From Deltaproteobacteria bacterium (lineage in GTDB: Bacteria > Desulfobacterota > Binatia > UBA9968), in the NCBI GenBank assembly GCA_020027655.1, contig JAHKKJ010000001.1:1-25902 (forward strand): DNA of 25,902 nucleotides, in the 5' to 3' direction. Shown here in pieces: positions 22,750 to 25,902 of this stretch (the stretch's first letter is position 1; the number at the start of each line of letters is the position of its first letter). The notes under the pieces are model-generated. The model was given only the letters and a program-made list of their open reading frames with translations, had not been told where the DNA came from and ran no database searches. Position numbers and translations under genes: made by a program.

Positions 22750-23859
22750 TCAGCTCGCCGCCAGTAGCCGTTCGTGACCCTTCTTCGAAATCGGCGCCAG
22801 GTCGGACGCGATCAGCGTCCAGCGTTCGCCGTTGGCGTCACCGCAATAGACCTCGCCGCCAGTGGTAGCGCCGAAGACCGAATAGCTGTCGCCCCAGTCT
22901 TCCAGGCACAAGGCGCCGAACTCATGCTTCAAACTTTCCGGGAGCCCTCCACCCAGCCGTTGCCAGTTCTTGCCGCCGTTGTTGCTGCGGTAAATCCGGC
23001 CTCCGGCGTAGGCACTTTTGCGCCAGGTCGTGGGGTTGTGCTCGGCGGCTGCGACGAACATGACATCCGGGTTGCGTGGGTTCAAAACGAAACCGTCCGG
23101 ATAGACGTCCTCAGCCCAATCAGGGCTGGTCCAGCGCTCCCAGCGACTGCCACCATCCGAGCTGACATAAAACCCGGCGCCACCCGTGACAAAGATTTTC
23201 TTGGGATCGCGGGGGTCGATGAGCGCTTTGTGAACGTCATAAAAATGCTCCGCGGGGCGGTCTTTGTCGCGGAAAAATCCGACGGTATTTAGCTCCGCCC
23301 AACTTTTTCCCGAGTCGGTGCTTTTCAACAATGCTCCTTGTTCGATGCAGGCGTAAATGGTGCTGGAATCGCGGGGATCAAAGGTGATGAACTTGGTGTG
23401 CGCGATGTGCGGGGGAGCTGGAAACGACCAGTTTGGAGTGCTTGGTACCGAGCGTAGCGCCGGCAGCTCAGTCCAGTGTTGCCCTAAGTCTTCGCTGCAG
23501 AACAGGTGCGCCGGTTGCGTGCCGGCATAAACACGAACTTTGCCGCCCACGACGTTTGAAGCCATGCTGTAAACGTCATGAATCGGGATACCATTGTCAC
23601 GCCGCTCCCAGGTTTTGCCGCCGTCGGCGCTGGCATGAACTGAACCGAAGAACGCGCCGGCAAACATCAGGCCGCTGGTCCGCTCAAAAATAATGGAACT
23701 GATATGCTCGCTGCGCAACGCGCGATGGGCTTCGCGCCATCTGCCATCGTCTGCGCGCTCGAACAGGACCAAGCCATCCTTGGTTCCGACCCAGAGTTGT
23801 CTCGACGGCTCGTTGGATGAATAGACGTTATTGCCACCATGAGAAAGTCCGATAGCCAT
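22750..23859 (-). CDS. Second Asp-box (BNR) beta-propeller protein
   Basis: A 369-residue soluble protein with TAAGGAGGAAAG before the ATG. Five Asp-box motifs are clear: SADGGKTW, SEDLGQHW, STDSGKSW, SSDGGSRW and SNNGGKNW, spaced one per propeller blade. It ends with a short Lys/Ala-rich tail. The pattern resembles exo-alpha-sialidase, xyloglucanase or VPS10-type propellers, but no signal peptide or catalytic residues identify an enzyme. It is longer and more regular than the protein at 20437-21411, and the two probably arose from a common ancestor. The isochorismatase-fold gene lies between them. Function unknown; the fold is confident. Confidence 0.83.
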   Translation of the reverse strand: MAIGLSHGGNNVYSSNEPSRQLWVGTKDGLVLFERADDGRWREAHRALRSEHISSIIFERTSGLMFAGAFFGSVHASADGGKTWERRDNGIPIHDVYSMASNVVGGKVRVYAGTQPAHLFCSEDLGQHWTELPALRSVPSTPNWSFPAPPHIAHTKFITFDPRDSSTIYACIEQGALLKSTDSGKSWAELNTVGFFRDKDRPAEHFYDVHKALIDPRDPKKIFVTGGAGFYVSSDGGSRWERWTSPDWAEDVYPDGFVLNPRNPDVMFVAAAEHNPTTWRKSAYAGGRIYRSNNGGKNWQRLGGGLPESLKHEFGALCLEDWGDSYSVFGATTGGEVYCGDANGERWTLIASDLAPISKKGHERLLAAS

Positions 23860-24130
23860 AGCTTTCCTCCTTAGGGTTGAGATAGTTATTGCTCAATAAG
23901 CCCTAGATATCACACGTGGCACACTCTACCAACCCACGTTCTTGCCCGTCAACATGGTTGGCCAAGTCCCACTATTGCACGCACTTCCGAATGGATAATT
24001 CGGGACGATCTATTTGGGTATCATTCTTGGTCGATAGAGGACCGGTCTGATGGTGACGCCAAGGCTGCGGATTGATCTGTTAGACAACTTAGGCAGCCAG
24101 GCACCAAGCCTCGGGCACCAAGGCTCTTTT
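23860..24130. other. Intergenic region between the Asp-box gene and a small ORF
   Basis: No gene seen. It contains two nearby copies of CTTGGTGCC on the minus strand (about 24100-24125) that can fold into a GCCTTGG/CCGAGGC stem with a 3-base loop immediately downstream of the small ORF stop. No T-run follows. Confidence 0.4.
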
Positions 24131-24223
24131 TTACTTCCGTTGTCTGTAGGCGCTCCGTCGTGCGAGGTAAAAAATAAGAGCCACGATGAGAATGATTGCC
24201 AGAGGTGGAGCAATGGCCGCCAT
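24131..24223 (-). CDS. Thirty-residue single-pass membrane peptide
   Basis: A 30-codon ORF, ATG at 24223-24221 and TAA at 24133-24131, with GGGAGG six bases before the start, which is a strong ribosome site. The peptide has a short neutral start (MAAIAPP), a hydrophobic core (residues 8-20, LAIILIVALIFYL) and a strongly basic end (ARRSAYRQRK). This matches a membrane-anchored small protein with the basic end in the cytoplasm. Similar tiny subunits stabilise larger membrane complexes (KdpF-like length), but no partner gene is nearby. The region around it is otherwise non-coding. The good ribosome site and clean topology are why I call it. Confidence 0.55.
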   Translation of the reverse strand: MAAIAPPLAIILIVALIFYLARRSAYRQRK

Positions 24224-24441
24224 GGGATACCTCCCTGTTGAGCCTGCCGCCGAAGATAAGACCGGTGATGCAGAGATTCTCGCACCGGCCAATCACGATT
24301 GTCAACCTATAGATTCCCCGCATATGTAATTCCCGTTTGCCCTGAGTTAGTCGGAGGGCAGACTAAGGTTTTTCAGCGGAATCCAAAGTGTCCCCTGCAA
24401 TACCGAGTTGGCCCTCCTGAAACTAGAACACTGCTCACTGG
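24224..24441. other. Boundary region before the GC-rich segment
   Basis: About 220 bases with no gene. The sequence TTTTTCAGCGGAATCCAAAGTGTCCCC near 24370-24396 resembles terminal sequences of some insertion elements, but no transposase is attached. GC content rises sharply from about 24440. Confidence 0.35.
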
Positions 24442-25236
24442 TCATCTGCTCGCATCTCTCGCCCCCTCGCTCCGCCGACCCTGGGTCCCGGGCTCGGCCG
24501 CCGCCACTAAGCTATCTGCCAGCAGACGGGCGATGCAGCTATAGCTCACGTCGTTCATGTGCAGGCCGTCGCTCGAGATGATGTCCTCTATTTTGTACTG
24601 GCCGCTCGATATCCAGTGCCGCATCACCGCGAACCGCCGGAACACGGCCACCTTCATGTCGTTGGCCACCGCACTGATCGAATCCACGATGAGCAGGTGC
24701 ACGGGCCGCGCGAGCAGGCGCGGGGCGAACTGCGGATCCATCAACACGACGTCGACCCGCGCCGCCTTGAGACGGCTGATCCCCTCGCGGATCGTGTCGG
24801 CATATCCCTCGATGCCCCCGCTCCTCAGCACCTGGTTGCTGCCCGTCTGCCAGATGACGAGCTGCGGGCGGTAAAGCAGCACGTCGCGCTCGAAGCGCGC
24901 CAGCATCTGGGAGGCGATCTCGCCGCTGATGCCCTTGTTGATCACCGTCACCTCGAGCTGCGGCCATCGGCGGCCCAGCTCTTCGGCGAGCAGGGCGGGA
25001 TAGGTGTGCGCCGGATCGGAGGCGCCGACTCCCTTCGTCGAGGAAGAACCGATGGCGACTATGACCATCGCCTTGCCCGAGCGGATCGCGCGGGCGGTGT
25101 TGGGCAGCCCCACCGTGAAACGCGTCATCTCTTGAGGCGCGGTGCAGTCGAGAGCCGTGTGCGAAACCTCGGCGGACGCTGCCGCGAGCAGCAAAAACGT
25201 CGCAGCGGAGGACACCGCCCATCGAAGCGCGCTCAT
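24442..25236 (-). CDS. Secreted SGNH/GDSL-type hydrolase
   Basis: A 264-residue protein with a signal peptide (MSALRWAVSSAATFLLLAAASA, cleavage near residue 22) and a GC-rich coding style. The SGNH blocks are present: block I VAIGSSSTKGVGAS with nucleophile Ser65 and Ser64 in the usual Asp position, block II NKGISGE with Gly105, block III TGSN with Asn134, and block V SSDGLHMND with Asp223 and His226. Family members hydrolyse esters, often O-acetyl groups on polysaccharides or peptidoglycan, in the periplasm or outside. The start overlaps the stop of the preceding paralogue by four bases, so the two are translationally coupled. The natural substrate is unknown. Codon use unlike the middle of the window suggests transfer or a contig join. 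Confidence 0.87.
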   Translation of the reverse strand: MSALRWAVSSAATFLLLAAASAEVSHTALDCTAPQEMTRFTVGLPNTARAIRSGKAMVIVAIGSSSTKGVGASDPAHTYPALLAEELGRRWPQLEVTVINKGISGEIASQMLARFERDVLLYRPQLVIWQTGSNQVLRSGGIEGYADTIREGISRLKAARVDVVLMDPQFAPRLLARPVHLLIVDSISAVANDMKVAVFRRFAVMRHWISSGQYKIEDIISSDGLHMNDVSYSCIARLLADSLVAAAEPGTQGRRSEGARDASR

Positions 25237-25902
25237 CGGTCGCTGCCGGGGCTGGCCGCGGCCTTCGCAGCGGGGACGCTGCGCGTCACGAAGTCGGCCA
25301 TCGCGCGGCCGATGCAGTCATAAAGCTTCGCGGCAAGCTGGCGGCGCTTCTCAGCATCTCTCGCCCTCAGATCCAGCAAGTCACTCTCGGCCCAATAGCG
25401 CATGATGCCACGGCGGCGAAACAGCGGCACGTCGTTGGCGTTCGCCAGCTCGCGCATCGCGATCAGATAGGGTCCGAAGTGGATCATCGCGTCGGTCTCG
25501 CGCGAGAACTGCATGTTCATCAACACCACCTCGGCCTTCGCGGCGCGCAGTTCGTCCACCCCGGCCTGCAGCGTCTCCCGGAAGTCGTCGACGTCGGTCC
25601 CACGAACCGCCTCCATCGTGCCGGTCTCCCAGATCACAAGCGTTGGCTTCAGGGGGAGGACGTCGCGATCCAGGCGCTCGGCCGCCGCCTTGGCCGTCTG
25701 GCGTGCCACGGCGAGGTTGACCACCTTGGTGGGGGTTGACGGGAACCTCCCGGCGAGCGCCAAGGCTAGACGCGCGGGCCAGGCGAGGCCGGGCCCGCCC
25801 GCCGCGAGCCCCACGGTGGAGGCTCCGCCGAGCGCGGCGATGACAACCTCCCGGCCGCTGGCGAGCGCCTTGGCCGTCTTCGTCAGCGGCGGCTCGAACG
25901 TG
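25233..25902 (-). CDS. Truncated SGNH-like protein lacking catalytic residues
   Basis: The frame is open to the right edge, so the N-terminus is missing; the GTG near 25814 is not the real start because homology continues upstream. At least 222 residues align along their length with the downstream protein (KTAKALASGREVVIAALGGASTVG against NTARAIRSGKAMVIVAIGSSSTKG; RDVLPLKPTLVIWETG against RDVLLYRPQLVIWQTG). The catalytic positions are changed: nucleophile Ser to Ala (LGGAST), block III Asn to Met (TGTM) and no Asp-x2-His near the end. It should have the SGNH fold without esterase activity, perhaps as a binding partner of the active enzyme encoded by the overlapping next gene. This rests on my own alignment. 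Confidence 0.75.
   Translation of the reverse strand, partial: TFEPPLTKTAKALASGREVVIAALGGASTVGLAAGGPGLAWPARLALALAGRFPSTPTKVVNLAVARQTAKAAAERLDRDVLPLKPTLVIWETGTMEAVRGTDVDDFRETLQAGVDELRAAKAEVVLMNMQFSRETDAMIHFGPYLIAMRELANANDVPLFRRRGIMRYWAESDLLDLRARDAEKRRQLAAKLYDCIGRAMADFVTRSVPAAKAAASPGSDR

Noticed and set aside
1..25902. CRISPR arrays, tRNA or rRNA genes
   Set aside because: I found no regularly spaced identical repeats, cloverleaf sequences or rRNA signatures.

Overview
The window looks like a fragment of an uncultured Gram-negative soil or groundwater bacterium. It carries a lipoprotein-anchored OmpA-like protein, flagellar regulators with sigma-54 and sigma-28 promoters, orphan NMT1/SsuA-type substrate-binding proteins, and Rieske, cupin and TPP catabolic genes. 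This mixture is typical of lineages such as Binatota/Desulfobacterota-like or Methylomirabilota-like bacteria, but no marker here fixes the phylum. Most of the window has moderate GC. The two ends differ: about 1-1300 is clearly AT-rich and about 24440-25902 is clearly GC-rich, so both ends may be acquired DNA or assembly joins.

Layout. 1-1299: two unrecognised AT-rich minus-strand ORFs; the first runs off the left edge and is fused in frame to the core of a PEBP (YbhB/YbcL) protein. 1426-6666: OmpA-like lipoprotein, strong bidirectional terminator, a substrate-binding protein without signal peptide, a four-helix membrane protein, an unusual ferredoxin/zinc-ribbon/coiled-coil protein, a secreted substrate-binding protein and an SDR oxidoreductase. 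6789-9872: a stand-alone receiver protein and two divergent sigma-54 activators without receiver domains, separated by a region with a near-consensus sigma-54 promoter and a diverged 40-bp direct repeat. 10697-13571: flagellar regulatory block flhG-fliA-flgM-csrA, with an exact-spacing sigma-28 promoter before flgM. 13581-13960: remnants of pseB (flagellin sugar synthesis) and motB (stator), the latter with an in-frame stop, so part of the flagellar locus has been lost here. 14370-18534: double cupin facing a TPP enzyme/Rieske oxygenase pair. 18740-20242: YdcF-like protein and maleylacetoacetate isomerase. 20336-22700: repeat-rich stretch holding an Asp-box protein, an isochorismatase-fold hydrolase and a C-terminal fragment of a substrate-binding protein. 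22750-24223: a second Asp-box protein and a 30-residue membrane peptide. 24442-25902: overlapping SGNH hydrolase pair, the second apparently catalytically dead and cut by the window edge.

How the parts fit. The flagellar block is a control circuit: FlhG (flagellar number/placement), FliA (sigma-28), FlgM (anti-sigma-28, driven by a sigma-28 promoter, giving feedback) and CsrA (post-transcriptional control). The adjacent sigma-54 activators could be the master regulators above it. The remaining genes look like a catabolic neighbourhood for aromatic or amide-containing small molecules, with uptake-type binding proteins but no ABC permease or ATPase in view. Substrates cannot be deduced from sequence alone.
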